Assembly (NCBI RefSeq): GCF_029870955.1
Contig: NZ_PGFQ01000003.1
Location: 1-64,000 of the forward strand
Source: Sulfitobacter faviae
Lineage (GTDB): Bacteria; Pseudomonadota; Alphaproteobacteria; Rhodobacterales; Rhodobacteraceae
Reading direction: 5' to 3'
DNA: 64,000 nucleotides
In this document: positions 62,724 to 64,000 of the stretch, in pieces
How the letters are laid out: each line of letters begins with the position of its first letter
Numbering within the stretch: position 1 is the stretch's first letter
Translations under genes and position numbers: made by a program
The notes under the pieces: generated by a model
Database searches by the model: none
The model's input: only the letters and a program-made list of their open reading frames with translations
Told to the model about the DNA's origin: nothing

Positions 62724-64000
62724 ATGGAGCGGGAAGACGAAGCCGATACCATTGCGCAGCAACTGTACGAGTCTACAGGCGGCGAGATTAGGTTAGCTCT
62801 TCCATTAGGTTTGGGCAAACCACTGACGCTGGTAGACGCTCTGGTACGTGGCGCCCGCAACGTACCAGAGCGGAAGCTGTCTATTTTTACGGCGCTCACC
62901 CTGGAGCGACCTCCATTGTCATCGGACATGGAACAGCGATTTCTTGAGCCAGCGCTCGACCGACTTTTCGGTGCCTATCCCGGCCCCCTCTATGTGAGGA
63001 TGCTGCGCGAAGGGACTTTGCCGAGCAACGTCACGGTAAATGAATTTTTCCTGTTTGCTGGTCGATGGCTGGGGGTGGACGCAATGCAGCAAGCCTATAT
63101 CGCAGCGAATTACACCCATGCCCGCGACGTTCTGTTGGATCGACAGCCCAATGTTCTGCTCCAACTGGTCGCAGAGAAAGGTGGTCAGTTTTCGCTGTCG
63201 TCCAACACCGATATTTCCGCCGATCTGTTTGCATTTCGCGCCGCGGGTAAGGTCGATTTCCAAGTGGCATTCGAGGTGCATCCCGAGATGCCTTTCATGC
63301 AGGGCGATGGTGCCGTAATGAACGCAAATGAGGCGGATCACGTCCTGCATGGCGTTCCCGACTACAATCTTTTTTCGGCAGTACGCCGCCCGGTCGAGGA
63401 CGCCGCGCATGCGATCGGGCTGCACGTGAGCGGCCTCATCAGAGACGGGGGGACGCTGCAGATCGGCATCGGGGGCATCGGCGACGCTGTGGCGCATGCT
63501 TTGATACTCCGCGATGAAGGAAAAATGCACACCATCCAACGTGGTTGCCCATTCCCGCAAGGGGATCGACACGAGGCGCCGTTTCAAGAGGGCCTTTACG
63601 CTGTCACTGAAATGCTGGTTGGCGGGCTACTAGCACTTTTCGAGGCTGGGATTTTAAGGCGCGAAGTCGATGGCGCCGTGATTGATGCAGGTTTTTTTGT
63701 CGAAACGCGCGATTTTTACAAACGCTTGCGATGCTTGCCCGAAGATCAACGCGCGAAAATCACGATGCGGCCCGTGAGTTTCACCAATTCCCTTTATGGC
63801 GATGAGGAGGCGAAACGTGCTGCGCGCGTGAACGCTAGGTTCGTCAATGGGGCCATGCAAGTGAGCCTTTTGGGCGACGTCATGTCTGACACGTTGGACG
63901 ACGGACAGGTGGTCAGCGGTGTCGGCGGGCAATTCAATTTCGTCGAACAGGCCTTTGCGCTGGAGGGGGGGCGTTCCATCATCACGCTTCCTGCCTGGCG
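62724..64000 (+). CDS. Acetyl-CoA hydrolase/transferase family protein, 3' end cut by window edge
   Basis: From the ATG at 62724 the frame stays open for 425 residues to the window edge. The N-terminal half (GGEIRLALPLGLGKPLTLVD, then GEIxx-like FDVMVS region replaced by VLLQLVAEKGGQFSLSSNTD) and the C-terminal half (GGTLQIGIGGIGDAVAHALI, MSDTLDDGQVVSGVGGQFNF, FALEGGRSIITLPAW) fit class I CoA-transferases/acetyl-CoA hydrolases; GVGGQFNF is the hallmark. It would move or hydrolyse CoA on short acyl groups. It is divergent from the ATP-grasp/CocE operon. Confidence 0.85.
   Translation, partial: MEREDEADTIAQQLYESTGGEIRLALPLGLGKPLTLVDALVRGARNVPERKLSIFTALTLERPPLSSDMEQRFLEPALDRLFGAYPGPLYVRMLREGTLPSNVTVNEFFLFAGRWLGVDAMQQAYIAANYTHARDVLLDRQPNVLLQLVAEKGGQFSLSSNTDISADLFAFRAAGKVDFQVAFEVHPEMPFMQGDGAVMNANEADHVLHGVPDYNLFSAVRRPVEDAAHAIGLHVSGLIRDGGTLQIGIGGIGDAVAHALILRDEGKMHTIQRGCPFPQGDRHEAPFQEGLYAVTEMLVGGLLALFEAGILRREVDGAVIDAGFFVETRDFYKRLRCLPEDQRAKITMRPVSFTNSLYGDEEAKRAARVNARFVNGAMQVSLLGDVMSDTLDDGQVVSGVGGQFNFVEQAFALEGGRSIITLPAW

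Noticed and set aside
1..64000. CRISPR arrays, rRNA and tRNA genes
   Set aside because: No regularly spaced repeat-spacer pattern was seen. The direct repeats found are the transposon iterons and toxin-antitoxin operators. No tRNA or rRNA signature sequence was noticed, though a covariance search was not possible.

Overview
The window looks like part of an extrachromosomal replicon (plasmid or chromid) of a marine Rhodobacterales bacterium, Roseobacter group. The basis is a complete repABC replication-partition locus with its counter-transcribed RNA and palindromic partition sites, a long block of DUF genes typical of alphaproteobacterial plasmids, high GC coding sequence, and alphaproteobacterial accessory genes. 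The assignment is from protein resemblance alone; no database search was run.

Layout. (1) 1-16.9 kb, minus strand: plasmid backbone operon array with an ArdC antirestriction protein, DUF3768, an accessory ParB-like protein, a DUF6927 protein, the PrlF/YhaV and AbrB/Doc toxin-antitoxin pairs, a UPF0149 protein, a very large methyltransferase/strawberry-notch-type helicase, and DUF6878, DUF6915 and DUF736 proteins. A short repeated leader motif precedes at least six of these genes. (2) 18-21.6 kb: repABC. (3) 21.7-27.6 kb: a serine recombinase, a tyrosine recombinase and a compact tniA-tniB-tniQ transposon whose inverted-repeat ends carry arrays of transposase-site-like iterons. (4) 27.7-29.2 kb: DUF1403 and ScpB. 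(5) 29.9-33.4 kb: an orphan oligopeptide-type substrate-binding protein, then a graveyard of IS110, IS5, IS3 and IS630 pieces and a truncated alcohol dehydrogenase. (6) 34.2-43.8 kb: a respiratory cluster with a heme-copper oxidase (subunit I+III fusion; subunit II without CuA cysteines, so probably a quinol oxidase), CtaG, CopD-like and DUF2231 membrane proteins, and a three-subunit membrane sugar/polyol dehydrogenase (Tat small subunit, GMC flavoprotein, triheme cytochrome c). (7) 43.9-46.6 kb: an intact IS66-family element with an 8-bp target duplication. (8) 47-64 kb: a stress/envelope island with a cation exchanger, an epimerase/VKOR-like/SPW membrane fusion, a PRC-barrel protein, an EEP-YbhN-cardiolipin-synthase trio, GST, Cu/Zn superoxide dismutase, a CocE hydrolase plus ATP-grasp operon, and a partial acetyl-CoA hydrolase/transferase. 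Several genes here have upstream GGAAC-N16/18-NGTT sequences resembling EcfG general-stress promoters.

Nine otherwise well-conserved genes are broken by about 14 single-base frame changes. In each gene the length is restored to a multiple of three by adding one base per break, and most breaks sit in G or C runs. This suggests systematic homopolymer undercalling at least as much as real gene decay; these genes are listed as pseudogenes with their probable full extents.
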